From: Flavobacteriaceae bacterium
GTDB taxonomy: Bacteria > Bacteroidota > Bacteroidia > Flavobacteriales > Flavobacteriaceae
Direction: 5' to 3'
Assembly (NCBI GenBank): GCA_947488595.1
Contig: CANKZI010000003.1
Location: 62,001-126,000 of the forward strand
DNA: 64,000 nucleotides
Under the pieces are notes generated by a model. That model was not told the origin of the DNA and searched no databases. It saw only the letters and a program-made list of their open reading frames with translations. Of this stretch, positions 54,239-63,417 are shown piece by piece. A program made the translations under genes and the position numbers. How positions within the stretch are numbered: the first letter of the stretch is position 1; each line of letters starts with the position of its first letter.

Positions 54239-54267
54239 AAAAGGCTTCCAATGCGGGAGCCTTTTTT
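54239..54267 (+). terminator. Terminator after the DUF5689 gene
   Basis: AAGGCTTCC-aatgc-GGGAGCCTT with flanking A-run and T-run (AAAAAAGGCTTCC...GGGAGCCTTTTTT). It follows the stop codon by about 20 bp and also faces the convergent DUF2752 gene. Confidence 0.85.
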
Positions 54268-54739
54268 ATTTCCAAATGGATTGCACTATAATTTCATTCC
54301 ATGTATGACTGTAAACAAAATAAACCAAACGGACAAAATGGTACACTCCCAAAGCAATGCCCAAACTGTAAGCCAATTTTTTGTTGTATAAAACCGCATT
54401 AAAACACTCCTTTTTGGTAATGATTTCGAAACTTAGCACCAATACCGTGATTACGCAAAAAACAACTACAAAAGGCCCTAAAACATGATAATACAAACTT
54501 TTATTTATCTCGCCTTCGTAAAAATAAACCAACGATTTGGTGATGCCGCAACCCGGACACGGAAAGCCAGTGAGCATTTTGAAAGGACAAAACGATTGGT
54601 CTGTATCGAGATGGTGGTCGCTGTTGTTACGCATTAAAAAAAACGGAATTGAAAGTGTTAATATTGCACCTACGATTCCGTAAATTTTTCGTTTTGTTTT
54701 GTTCTTATTTGTATAGTTTATTGAGGTCACTTTGTACAA
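54266..54739 (-). CDS. DUF2752 family membrane protein
   Basis: 157 residues with three membrane helices and the DUF2752 core CPFKMLTGFPCPGCGITKSLVYFYEGEINKSL (CxxC-like FPCPGCG). No ATG exists at the 5' end; the start is TTG 54739 or GTG 54730, inside the last 35 bases of the neighbouring DUF4234-like gene, so the two genes are translationally linked. Function of the family is unknown. Confidence 0.82.
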   Translation of the reverse strand: MYKVTSINYTNKNKTKRKIYGIVGAILTLSIPFFLMRNNSDHHLDTDQSFCPFKMLTGFPCPGCGITKSLVYFYEGEINKSLYYHVLGPFVVVFCVITVLVLSFEIITKKECFNAVLYNKKLAYSLGIALGVYHFVRLVYFVYSHTWNEIIVQSIWK

Positions 54740-55103
54740 TCATTGCGGCTACCATCGGAAAGAAAAGTCCCAAAATTAATAACAAAACCGTATCGTCTTT
54801 TTGAGGCGCATTGGTTCTTTGGTACACTTTTGGCATTCCGTCGCGCGCAACCAAATAAAAGAAGTAAATATTTATTGGATAGCAACATCCCGCAAAAATT
54901 GCAATTGGTTGCGAAATGATTTCGCGGTCAACAACTGAATTTAGCACATCGGCTACTTTGATGTTCCAATAAATCAAATACAAACCGCAGGTAATAATTC
55001 CTAAAATCAACACCAAAATAGGATCAACTTTAAAATAAGGAATGGGAGTTTGCGGCGTTGTTGGCGTGTTCCAACTTTCAAATTTCGGATCGTCTTGGCT
55101 CAT
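54705..55103 (-). CDS. Small membrane protein, DUF4234-like
   Basis: 132 residues. A short Pro/Thr-rich N-terminus (SWNTPTTPQTPIPYF) is followed by three or four helices: VDPILVLILGIITCGLYLIYW, PIAIFAGCCYPINIYFFYLVA and TVLLLILGLFFPMVAAMIVQSDLN. The ITCGLYLIYW pattern is that of DUF4234 proteins. It overlaps the DUF2752 start. Both are often paired in flavobacteria, to my recollection. Confidence 0.72.
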   Translation of the reverse strand: MSQDDPKFESWNTPTTPQTPIPYFKVDPILVLILGIITCGLYLIYWNIKVADVLNSVVDREIISQPIAIFAGCCYPINIYFFYLVARDGMPKVYQRTNAPQKDDTVLLLILGLFFPMVAAMIVQSDLNKLYK

Positions 55104-55145
55104 GTTTTGTGTTTTTGTGTTTATGATTCAATAAAAATATAAAAA

Positions 55146-56504
55146 TTATTGAAACGCTTTATCATGTGGCTCCCAAAGTTCAATTTTATTGCCTTCTAAA
55201 TCCAATATCCAGCCAAATTTTCCATAATCATATGAGGCGATTTCATCGATTATTGTGACGCCATCTTGTCGTAATGTTTCCAAAAGCGACACTAAATTAT
55301 CCACCCTGAAATTCTGCATAAACTGTTTTTCGCTTGGCGCAAAATAAGTAGTATCGTTTTGAAAAGGCGACCATTGCGTAGAACAATCGTAACCATTGTT
55401 ATCTTTCCACCAAAATGTCGAACCATAATCGTCCGTTTTTAAACCTAGATGTTTGTTGTACCAAGCGACCAATGCCTTTGGATCTTTGGATTTAAAGAAA
55501 ACACCTCCAATTCCCGTAACTTTTTTGGTATTGGATTTTGCTTCTTGCGTCGGAAAATACTTGTTTTTTATTTTATCTGCAATGACTTGCGCCAAACGTT
55601 CGTGGCTTTCAAAAGTCCAACCTGCAATGTGTGGCGTCAAAAGCACGTTGTTGGCTTTGAGCAAATAAGAAAAACTTTCGGCGACATGATTTTCTAAAAA
55701 CAAATTTTCGAATGATGTTTTTTCGTATTCAAGAACATCCAAACCAGCTCCTAGAATTTTTTTGGATTGCAAAGCTTTTACCAAATCATCGGTAACCACA
55801 TTTTTGCCACGCGAAGTATTAATCAGCCAAAAAGGTTTCGCAAAAGCATTGATAAAATCGGTATTGACCATTTTATCGGTAAGGTTTGTCCAAGGAACAT
55901 GCAAACTTAATACGTCGGTTTTTTGCTGTAATTCGGCTAAAGTGACCTGTCTTGCATTGGGATCTCCTTTATTTTCGAGCAAATCAAAACACAAAACTTC
56001 GACCTCAAAACCGCGTAATTTTTTAGCAAATGATTGTCCCATATTGCCATATCCAATAATTCCAACTGTTTTTCCGTCGAGTTCGTGACCACGGTTGCTT
56101 TCGCGCTGCCAAGTTCCCGATTTAATTTCGGCATCAGCAATATTCAAACGGTTGAACAACGAAAGCAACATGCCCAAAGTTTGTTCGCCCACTGCATTGC
56201 GATTGCCTTCGGGCGCCGCGATAAGTGTAATGCCTTTCAAAGTGGCGTAATCGCAGTCAATACTTTCGAGTCCAGCTCCGACACGGGCAATAAATTGAAG
56301 TTGACTTGCTTTGTCTAAAAAAGTGCGATCTATTTTAAAACGGCTGCGAATGACGATGCCTTGGTAATTGTGAATTTTGGCTTCGATATCTGCTTTTGTA
56401 GCATCATAATCTTCGTGGTTGTCGAATCCAGCTGCTTGCAACTGTCTTAAAAGCAACGGATGGTTGCTGTCGATGTGGAGAATTTTTATATCTGATGGTT
56501 TCAT
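55146..56504 (-). CDS. D-2-hydroxyacid dehydrogenase fused to a glyoxalase-like VOC domain
   Basis: 452 residues, twice a normal single function. Residues 1-318 are a phosphoglycerate-dehydrogenase-type enzyme: NAD motif IGYGNMGQSFAKKL (~150), catalytic R232 (LINTSRG), E259 (LDVLEYE) and H292 (LTPHIAGW). Residues 327-452 are a VOC/glyoxalase domain (KKVTGIGGVFFKSKDPKALVAWYNKHLGL ... WILDLEGNKIELWEPHD). Related flavobacteria carry these as two separate genes as far as I recall, and the linker EAKSNTKKVTG begins where a stand-alone VOC would start MKKVTG. No internal stop or start separates them. Function of the joined protein is unknown. Confidence 0.85.
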   Translation of the reverse strand: MKPSDIKILHIDSNHPLLLRQLQAAGFDNHEDYDATKADIEAKIHNYQGIVIRSRFKIDRTFLDKASQLQFIARVGAGLESIDCDYATLKGITLIAAPEGNRNAVGEQTLGMLLSLFNRLNIADAEIKSGTWQRESNRGHELDGKTVGIIGYGNMGQSFAKKLRGFEVEVLCFDLLENKGDPNARQVTLAELQQKTDVLSLHVPWTNLTDKMVNTDFINAFAKPFWLINTSRGKNVVTDDLVKALQSKKILGAGLDVLEYEKTSFENLFLENHVAESFSYLLKANNVLLTPHIAGWTFESHERLAQVIADKIKNKYFPTQEAKSNTKKVTGIGGVFFKSKDPKALVAWYNKHLGLKTDDYGSTFWWKDNNGYDCSTQWSPFQNDTTYFAPSEKQFMQNFRVDNLVSLLETLRQDGVTIIDEIASYDYGKFGWILDLEGNKIELWEPHDKAFQ

Positions 56505-56584
56505 AAGCAGTAACGTTGAATTTTAAAAATACAAAATATTGTCTAAGACGGAACATGGATTTAAATATTATATTGCCCAAGCGA

Positions 56585-56985
56585 TTATACTTCTATTTTT
56601 TGTAAAGATATTTTGATGCCTTTATTGCGTAAAGAACTAATACCATGGCACTATATTTTGATGCGCACGACAATAGTACGAACTTGTGGTGTGCTTACCT
56701 TATCACTAATGTGTTCGCGACGCACGTTTACTTGGAGCAACATTTGTGCGGCGTCTTTTAATGTTTATGTGGCCATTGCCAATGCTATAATCGTATGAAT
56801 GATAATGTCGGCAATTGCAATATTGTGATTATTGTCGGAATCCAATGCAATTCCTTTTTTTTCAAGGTATTGTATGGCAACTTTATTACTACTTGCTATT
56901 GTAACCAAATGATTTTGAGCAAACTGTGATAATCCAAAAGCGATTACAGCACCCAAATTATCGCCAACCTTATTTGTACTTTCAT
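56585..56985 (-). pseudogene. proC: Decayed pyrroline-5-carboxylate reductase (proC) fossil with large internal deletion
   Basis: From ATG 56985, the minus strand starts MKVQI in one frame, then shifts to a second frame reading GDNLGAVIAFGLSQFAQNHL, with SDNNHNIAIADIII further on: the ProC dinucleotide-fold start. It then jumps to KDAAQMLLQVNVRREHISDKV-STPQ, the ProC C-terminus (compare KGAAEMLL...DKVTTP in the family), and ends with GISSLRNKGIKISLQKIEV through an in-frame TAG. About 140 residues between are missing, with two frame changes and a stop. The 96- and 61-aa ORFs on the track are pieces or shadows of it. Confidence 0.78.
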
Positions 56986-57003
56986 GACTTTTTAATATAA
57001 AGA

Positions 57004-58356
57004 TCAAAATCCTAAAATTAACTTTGCAATAGAAAAATAAATTAATATTCCACAAATATCATTGCTTGTTGTAATAAATGGACCGGTTGCCAATGCAGGA
57101 TCAATGCCGAATTTATCTAGCAAAAGTGGAATAAATGTGCCTATTAGTGACGCAATAATAATTACCGAAACCAAGGCAATGGTTACGATTATGCCAATGA
57201 TAACTTCGACATTTAAAAGAAAATGACTTCCTAAAAACAGTATCGCCGCAAGAATAAAGCCATTGAGCAAACTAAGAGAAACTTCTTTAATCAATCGGTT
57301 AAATAGGGAACCGCTCAATGTGTCATTGGCCAAACCCTGGACGATAATTGCCGATGATTGTACACCAACATTGCCCGCCATTGCCGCAATTAGTGGTGTA
57401 AAAAAGAACAAATTACCGTGTTGCAGCATAGCGCCTTCAAATAATCCGAGGACGCGAACGGTTATAAATCCACCCAAAAGTGCCAGCACCAACCAAGGCA
57501 AACGTGCTTTTGTGAGTTCAATAATACTGTCATCGGCTTCAACATCTTGCGAGATACCCGCAGCCAACTGATAATCTTTATCGGCTTCATCTTTGATTAC
57601 ATCGACAATATCATCGATTGTAATACGACCAACCAAACGGCCCAATTCGTCGATAACAGGAATGGCTTCGAGGTCATATTTTTGCATGATACGGGCGACT
57701 TCGACATCTTCGGTATCGACTTTAACCGAATTTAATTTTCGGATATACACCTCACTAATGGGCGTTTTTGTTGAAGTTGTCAATAAATCCTTTAGCGACA
57801 ATCGGCCTTTTAAACGGTTTTCATCGTCGACTACATAAATTGAATGCACTCTTGAAATATTTTCCGCTTGGATGCGCATTTCTTTGACGCAAGTCAGAAC
57901 ATTCCAGTTTTCGTTTACTTTGACCAACTCTTTGTGCATGATCCCGCCTGCAGTATCTTCGTCATAGCGCAACAAATCTACAATATCTTTGGCGTGCTCC
58001 ACGTCTTGGAGTTCCGAGATTACTTCTTGCTTTTTGCTTTGCGAAAGTTCGGCAATAATATCGGCAGCATCGTTGGTTTCGAGTTCGTCAAGCTCTTCGG
58101 CAATCTCTTTAGGCGAAAGGCGGTTGAGAATATTCTCTCTTAAATCGTCTTCGAGTTCTAGCAGAATTTCGGCTGTTTTCTCGCTGTCTAAAACTTTAAA
58201 AATATAAGTTGCTTCGTCAAAATCGAGTTCGTCAAGAATTTCGGCAATATCAGCATGGTGCAAGTCTTGAAGTAAAACTTCCAATTGTTGGTCGTTTTTG
58301 GCTTCAATGAGTTGTTCTAATTCGGTGATTAGGCTTTTGCTGATTTTAAATTCCAT
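57004..58356 (-). CDS. mgtE: Magnesium transporter MgtE
   Basis: 450 residues. An N-terminal superhelical MgtE_N domain (1-130, [38 protein letters not shown]) is followed by a CBS pair (about 135-260, Mg2+ sensing) and a five-helix membrane domain ([44 protein letters not shown], the GNxGxQ-type pore mark). Standard length. Its first 11 bases overlap the end of rsmA. Confidence 0.95.
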   Translation of the reverse strand: MEFKISKSLITELEQLIEAKNDQQLEVLLQDLHHADIAEILDELDFDEATYIFKVLDSEKTAEILLELEDDLRENILNRLSPKEIAEELDELETNDAADIIAELSQSKKQEVISELQDVEHAKDIVDLLRYDEDTAGGIMHKELVKVNENWNVLTCVKEMRIQAENISRVHSIYVVDDENRLKGRLSLKDLLTTSTKTPISEVYIRKLNSVKVDTEDVEVARIMQKYDLEAIPVIDELGRLVGRITIDDIVDVIKDEADKDYQLAAGISQDVEADDSIIELTKARLPWLVLALLGGFITVRVLGLFEGAMLQHGNLFFFTPLIAAMAGNVGVQSSAIIVQGLANDTLSGSLFNRLIKEVSLSLLNGFILAAILFLGSHFLLNVEVIIGIIVTIALVSVIIIASLIGTFIPLLLDKFGIDPALATGPFITTSNDICGILIYFSIAKLILGF

Positions 58357-59125
58357 CGGCTTCTATTTTTTGTGTGAGTACAATAAATTCGGCTACAGAC
58401 AATTGCTCTGGGCGAAGGTCAAAGATAGCATCTTCTCTTAAATTATCAGATAAATTTAATGTTTTTAAACTGTTACGCAAAGTTTTTCGGCGTTGCTGAA
58501 ATGCGATTTTAACCACTGTGAAAAATAACTTTTCGCCACAAGGCAAACTGTAATTTTCTTTTCTGCGCAAACGCAAGACACCTGATTTTACTTTTGGTGG
58601 CGGAATAAAAACAGTTTCATCAACCGTAAATAAATACTCCGCATCATAAAAAGCTTGTACCAAAACCGAGAGGATTCCGTAGGCCTTTGTTCCTTTTTTT
58701 TCACAAATTCTTTCGGCAACTTCTTTTTGAAACATACCGGCAAACTCTGGAATCTGATGGCGGTATTCCAATGCACGAAACACTATTTGAGTCGAAATAT
58801 TATACGGAAAATTGCCAATAATTGCCAGTTGTTTGCCTTCAAAAATAGTGTTAATGTTGTATTTTAAAAAATCTTGTGCTATAATTTTTCCGTGAAGTTT
58901 CGGATAATTCTCTTCTAAATACGTGACCGATTCGGTATCAATTTCGATAACATAAGTGATGGTCGGTTTTTCGAGCAAATATTTGGTCAAAACCCCCATT
59001 CCAGGGCCAATTTCTAAAACATCGTCGTAGCCTTCAAAACGCAAAGTATCGGCAATGGCTTTTGCTATGCTTTCGTCTTTTAAAAAATGCTGTCCTAAAT
59101 GCTTTTTGGCTTTTACTTTTTCCAT
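58346..59125 (-). CDS. rsmA: 16S rRNA adenine dimethyltransferase RsmA
   Basis: 259 residues from ATG 59125 ([17 protein letters not shown]). The SAM site is [17 protein letters not shown], the active-site NxPY motif is [20 protein letters not shown], and the C-terminal RNA-binding helices ([13 protein letters not shown]) are present. It dimethylates A1518/A1519 of 16S rRNA late in 30S assembly. The track's ATG at 59149 adds 8 residues. It overlaps mgtE by 11 bp. Confidence 0.97.
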   Translation of the reverse strand: MEKVKAKKHLGQHFLKDESIAKAIADTLRFEGYDDVLEIGPGMGVLTKYLLEKPTITYVIEIDTESVTYLEENYPKLHGKIIAQDFLKYNINTIFEGKQLAIIGNFPYNISTQIVFRALEYRHQIPEFAGMFQKEVAERICEKKGTKAYGILSVLVQAFYDAEYLFTVDETVFIPPPKVKSGVLRLRRKENYSLPCGEKLFFTVVKIAFQQRRKTLRNSLKTLNLSDNLREDAIFDLRPEQLSVAEFIVLTQKIEADGI

Positions 59126-59162
59126 TATTTCGGTTTTGCCTAACGGCATTTGGAAGATTAAA

Positions 59163-59690
59163 TTATTTTTTATAACCTATTTTTTCTCGTTTAACAATCT
59201 CTTTTTTAGCAACGAGCTCATCCAAGTATTGAAAAACGAGTTCGATATTCTTGCCTTGATTTTCAATTTTCTTTTTCATTTTTTCGACATCCAATCGAAT
59301 TTCGGTGGTGTCCAGTAACATCGCTCTCACTTTAGAAAATATCCGCATGATTTGGATATTGGTTTGAATGGCTTTTTGACTATTAAGAACACTCGAAAGC
59401 ATTAAAACGCCATGCTCACTAAATACCATCGGCGCATAACGCAAACCCATTTTGTCGGTATTGGAGGACGCAAATTGCGACCTCCAATTTTGGAATTCTT
59501 TCGAAGACAATTCAAACATAAAATCTTTTGGAAAACGCTCGATATTGCGTCTTACCGCTTCTTTCAGTCTTTTGGTCTTTACGCAATTAAACAAAGCTAA
59601 ATCTCTATCAATCATCACTTTGTGGTTTCGAATAAAATAGATCTTATTCAACACAACTTCTTCTGGAAGTACTAAAATTTCCTGGCTCAT
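59163..59690 (-). CDS. ORF6N domain DNA-binding protein
   Basis: 175 residues. The ORF6N domain (1-105) is clear: [72 protein letters not shown] coiled-coil tail (about 130-165, [25 protein letters not shown]) may dimerise it. ORF6N is related to phage KilA-N/anti-repressor proteins and is found scattered in Bacteroidetes chromosomes. It stands alone between rsmA and DUF4286, two genes that I believe usually touch in flavobacteria, so it is likely an insertion. Confidence 0.9.
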   Translation of the reverse strand: MSQEILVLPEEVVLNKIYFIRNHKVMIDRDLALFNCVKTKRLKEAVRRNIERFPKDFMFELSSKEFQNWRSQFASSNTDKMGLRYAPMVFSEHGVLMLSSVLNSQKAIQTNIQIMRIFSKVRAMLLDTTEIRLDVEKMKKKIENQGKNIELVFQYLDELVAKKEIVKREKIGYKK

Positions 59691-59726
59691 ATAATAATTT
59701 TTCTAGTGGCGTATAAAAATAAAAAA

Positions 59727-60038
59727 CTAATGCTCTGAAATCACTTCTAATTCTGTTCTAAAAGCCAACATTTTATCGCCAAAAAGCGAAAGGGCTTTAT
59801 CGCGCAATTGTGGCGCATCTTCTAAATAATATTTTTGTAAAGTGGCTTGACTGTCTGTTGTATATTGTACAGAATAGGTAACGCCTCCCATTTCTTCTTC
59901 AACCAAAACCTTTACGAGTCGAGCTGCCGAAAATTTTTTGGTTGCTAAAACTTCTGGAATATGAATCTCTTGCATCCACTGCAACCATTGGTGGTGAATC
60001 GATTCGTCTATATTTGAGGTTACATTGTATATGATCAT
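59727..60038 (-). CDS. DUF4286 family protein
   Basis: 103 residues, single DUF4286 domain (MIIYNVTSNIDESIHHQWLQWMQEIHIPEVLATKKFSAARLVKVL, GVTYSVQYTTDSQATLQKYY), a ferredoxin-like fold related to antibiotic-biosynthesis monooxygenase dimers. Function unknown. It sits 36 bp upstream of the ORF6N gene. Confidence 0.88.
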   Translation of the reverse strand: MIIYNVTSNIDESIHHQWLQWMQEIHIPEVLATKKFSAARLVKVLVEEEMGGVTYSVQYTTDSQATLQKYYLEDAPQLRDKALSLFGDKMLAFRTELEVISEH

Positions 60039-60097
60039 TTTTTTGGTATTTGTATTTTTAAATAGGATAAAGATTTCATTTTTGGATAATCCAAAAA

Positions 60098-61879
60098 CTA
60101 TAAATTATTATCGCCTCTTAATTGTCGGAATTTTTTTCGGGCATCAATAAAATAAATACTATCTTCATGTTCAAACAATATTTTTTCATAAAGTGGTTTT
60201 GCCTTTTCGGGTTCCTGCAATTGTTTGTTGTAAATTTCTGCCGAAAAATAAAGTGCTTCGTCTATATAAATTCCTTCTTTAAATTGATTGATTACGGACT
60301 GATAATTGGCTAAAGCTTCATTAAAATTGCCTAACTTTTGATTTATTTTTCCAATGCGAAGCAAAGTAACATCTTGGATTTCTTCGGTTTTGTGTTCTTT
60401 GATTAATGCTTGAAATTGTGTCAAAGCGGCAGCTGTTTTATTTTGGTAAAGCAAATAATCGGCTCGGGCAAACTTTTTCAAATCGGTTTGTGTTGAGTCT
60501 GAAACCGTATTGTCATTAATCAACAAAAAGAATTCGAGCGCATCATTTGCTATCAATTGCGTCGCTGCTGATTTAAGGGCTTTGAATTGTTTTTGTGCCC
60601 AATCAAAATCGCCTTTAAAAAAACTTGTTTTAGCTGCTTTTAGACTGGCTTCATGTCCAACCTCATCATTTTTTAAATCGTCTTCAATTTGGGAATAATA
60701 GATCAAAGCTTGATTGAATTTTTCTTCAAACAATAAAATATCGCCCAATTCCATTTTTACTTCGGCAACTTGGTAATTGTTCAAAGGCAAATCAAGAGCT
60801 GTTTTTAAAATGATTTTTCCTTGCTCGGGATTGTTGCCAATAAAGGTGATAAAATGCGCTTGTAATAATTGTAAAGGCAATGAATACGGGCTAATTCCAT
60901 ATTCTTTTAGCAATAAATCCAACTCCGAATTGACGATTAAAAAATCTTTTTCGCTGGCTTTATCGGTTTTCATTTTCATTAAAAAAGTATGCGCTTGCAC
61001 TTTTAGTTCAGTATCTTGTGTGTTCTCTAAAACAAAACTAAAAATAGCGGTTGCAGTGGATTCATCTTGCTCTTCCATCGCCAATTGGGCCAAATTGACA
61101 ATGTTACTAAAAGTTTCGGGATTGCGTTTGTAAATGGCTTTTTGTTGAACAAATGCTTTAGAATAGTCTTTTTGTTGTACGAAAAACCAACTCAAATATT
61201 CATTCCAAAATACATCTTGGTCTTTTTGTGCGCGCAACAGCAAAGCTTTTTTTAGTGATATATTAAAAGATGCATCGCCTTCTTCCTCGCTCATAAACCG
61301 CGACAATTGGTTTTGGATTTGTATGGAACTTACTCGGTTTCTATATGCCTCATCGAGAAACTTTTCAATCATCAAATCTGTTTTGCCCAATTGTCCATAA
61401 ATAACGCCGATAGGATAATTAAAATTAAAATTAGGTTCTAATTTTGCGCCCAATTCATAAGCTTTTAATGCATAATCTAAAATTACTTTTCGCTCAAAAA
61501 CGGCTGCAATAGCATAAACATTTGAAGGGTTTTTTGTGATTTCATCAAGTGCCTTTTCGTAATTTTTTTTGGCTTCAACATCGTTTTTCTGCAATTGATA
61601 ATTATAGCCAAGCTCAACCAATAAATTGGGTTGTTTGTATTTTTCGATTCGCGCCATCAAACTTTTTTCGGCTTTGTCAAATCGCGATAATTGCTGGTAA
61701 CATTCGATTACTTTTTGAAAATAAAGCCCATTTGAATATTGGTTTTTAAGCAATTCTTCATAGCTGATTAAGGCTTTTTCAAAATCGCCTTTATCGAAAT
61801 AATTTTGGGCCAACTGTTCGTTTTGGGCAAAAAGGCCCAACGAAAAAAACAGCAGGATATAATAGATAATTTTTTTCAT
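60098..61879 (-). CDS. Exported tetratricopeptide repeat protein
   Basis: 593 residues. Signal peptide MKKIIYYILLFFSLGLFAQ. About ten TPR-like helical pairs run through the protein (LAQNYFDKGDFEKALISYEELLK, KAEKSLMARIEKYKQPNLL, LGNFNEALANYQSVINQFKEGIYIDEALYFSAEIYNKQLQEPEKAKPLYEKIL). Probably a periplasmic or outer-membrane scaffold; partners unknown. It lies between serS and DUF4286 on the same strand. Confidence 0.88.
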   Translation of the reverse strand: MKKIIYYILLFFSLGLFAQNEQLAQNYFDKGDFEKALISYEELLKNQYSNGLYFQKVIECYQQLSRFDKAEKSLMARIEKYKQPNLLVELGYNYQLQKNDVEAKKNYEKALDEITKNPSNVYAIAAVFERKVILDYALKAYELGAKLEPNFNFNYPIGVIYGQLGKTDLMIEKFLDEAYRNRVSSIQIQNQLSRFMSEEEGDASFNISLKKALLLRAQKDQDVFWNEYLSWFFVQQKDYSKAFVQQKAIYKRNPETFSNIVNLAQLAMEEQDESTATAIFSFVLENTQDTELKVQAHTFLMKMKTDKASEKDFLIVNSELDLLLKEYGISPYSLPLQLLQAHFITFIGNNPEQGKIILKTALDLPLNNYQVAEVKMELGDILLFEEKFNQALIYYSQIEDDLKNDEVGHEASLKAAKTSFFKGDFDWAQKQFKALKSAATQLIANDALEFFLLINDNTVSDSTQTDLKKFARADYLLYQNKTAAALTQFQALIKEHKTEEIQDVTLLRIGKINQKLGNFNEALANYQSVINQFKEGIYIDEALYFSAEIYNKQLQEPEKAKPLYEKILFEHEDSIYFIDARKKFRQLRGDNNL

Positions 61880-61952
61880 CCGAATTAAAATAACAATGCA
61901 CTAATATAACAATAAGTTTGTCAAATTAGTACATTGATTTGGTAAAGAATTA

Positions 61953-63224
61953 TTAATCAATTCGGTCAAATCCAGTATATTTTTGCAATACATCTGGAAT
62001 AATAATGCCGTCTTTTGTCTGGTAATTTTCTAAAATTCCAGCTAAAACTCTTGGTAAAGCCAAGGCACTTCCGTTTAGGGTGTGTGCCAATTGGTTTTTA
62101 CCATCTTTGTCGCGAAAACGCAATTTAAGTCGGTTGGCTTGAAAAGTTTCAAAATTAGAGACCGAACTGATTTCGAGCCAACGATCTTGCGCCGTCGAAA
62201 AAACTTCAAAATCATAAGTCAGCGCCGAAGTAAATCCCATATCGCCACCACAAAGACGCAGTATTCGATAAGGTAGTTTTAATTCTTGCAAAATATTTTT
62301 AACGTGTTCAACCATGCCTTCCAAAGCCTCATAAGATTTGTCAGGATGTTCAATGCGTACAATTTCGACTTTGTCAAATTGATGCAAACGATTCAGACCG
62401 CGAACGTGTGCACCGTACGAACCTGCTTCTCTTCGAAAACAAGGTGTATATGCTGTTGCTAAAACTGGCAATTCACTTTCGTTAAGAATCACATCGCGAA
62501 ACAAATTGGTCACTGGCACTTCGGCAGTTGGAATCAAATACAAATCATCAACCGTCGAATGGTACATTTGTCCTTCTTTGTCTGGCAATTGACCTGTTCC
62601 GTAGCCCGAAGCTTCGTTTACCAAATAAGGTACTTGGTATTCTTTGTAACCGGCTTCGGTATTTTTATCTAAAAAATAAGTGATTAAAGCACGTTGTAAT
62701 TTGGCACCTTTCCCTTTATACACAGGAAATCCAGCGCCAGTGATTTTTGTACCCAATTCAAAATCGATGATATCATATTTTTTTACGAGTTCCCAATGTG
62801 GTTGGGCGCCATCATGCAAAACAGGAATTGTTCCTTCTTGAAAAACGGTCAAATTGTCTTCGGGCATTTTTCCTTCGGGAACAATATCTGCTGGAAGATT
62901 GGGTAAAGTATATAGTTTTTGGGTCAAATCGTGCGCCAAAATTTCAGCTTTTTCAGATAAATCTTTGCTTTTATCTTTCAGTAGCACCGTCTTTTCTTTA
63001 AGAATTGCTGCTTTTGATTTTTCTCCGCTTTTCATCAGTTCGCCAATATCTTTGGATAATTTGTTGGCTTCTGATAAAATGTTATCCAACTCGACTTGAG
63101 TGCTTCGTCGTTTTTCGTCAAGTTGCACTATTTCGGCTACAATGGCTGTGGCATCGATATGTCTTTTGGCCAAAGCTTTGATTACTTTTTGTTGGTTTTC
63201 TCTGATGAATGCGATTTGTAACAT
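61953..63224 (-). CDS. serS: Seryl-tRNA synthetase
   Basis: 423 residues from ATG 63224 (MLQIAFIRENQQKVIKALAKR); the track's extra 33 residues are not homologous. An N-terminal coiled-coil arm for tRNA-Ser (about 30-100) is followed by the class II core. Motif 2 is FRREAGSYGAHVRGLNRLHQFDKVEIV and motif 3 is LALPRVLAGILENYQTKDGIIIPDVLQKY. Full length. It is divergent from the M1 peptidase gene. Confidence 0.96.
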   Translation of the reverse strand: MLQIAFIRENQQKVIKALAKRHIDATAIVAEIVQLDEKRRSTQVELDNILSEANKLSKDIGELMKSGEKSKAAILKEKTVLLKDKSKDLSEKAEILAHDLTQKLYTLPNLPADIVPEGKMPEDNLTVFQEGTIPVLHDGAQPHWELVKKYDIIDFELGTKITGAGFPVYKGKGAKLQRALITYFLDKNTEAGYKEYQVPYLVNEASGYGTGQLPDKEGQMYHSTVDDLYLIPTAEVPVTNLFRDVILNESELPVLATAYTPCFRREAGSYGAHVRGLNRLHQFDKVEIVRIEHPDKSYEALEGMVEHVKNILQELKLPYRILRLCGGDMGFTSALTYDFEVFSTAQDRWLEISSVSNFETFQANRLKLRFRDKDGKNQLAHTLNGSALALPRVLAGILENYQTKDGIIIPDVLQKYTGFDRID

Positions 63225-63390
63225 ACTCTGATTTGTTGTTGCGCTTGCGTTATTGCTAAGATTTAAAGCTACAAATTTAATCAAATGTTTTGAATGTAAG
63301 TGTTTCGTGTTTCGAAATGCCATTTCTAAAAAAATACAGCAATCAATTGCTAAAAACGCATTACACTTAACCTAAATAGGTAATTTGTAT

Positions 63391-63398
63391 TATATTTG
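63391..63398 (+). promoter_or_regulatory. M1 peptidase gene -7 box TATATTTG
   Basis: TATATTTG is an exact TAnnTTTG match, 19 bp before the ATG at 63418. No proper -33 TTTG. Confidence 0.5.
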
Positions 63399-63417
63399 AG
63401 CAAAAATATTGCGCATA

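Noticed and set aside
56613-56798. 61-aa plus-strand ORF
   Set aside because: Antisense shadow of the proC fossil.
59163-59690. Prophage indicated by the ORF6N gene
   Set aside because: Neighbours are housekeeping genes; no integrase, capsid or lysis genes in the window.
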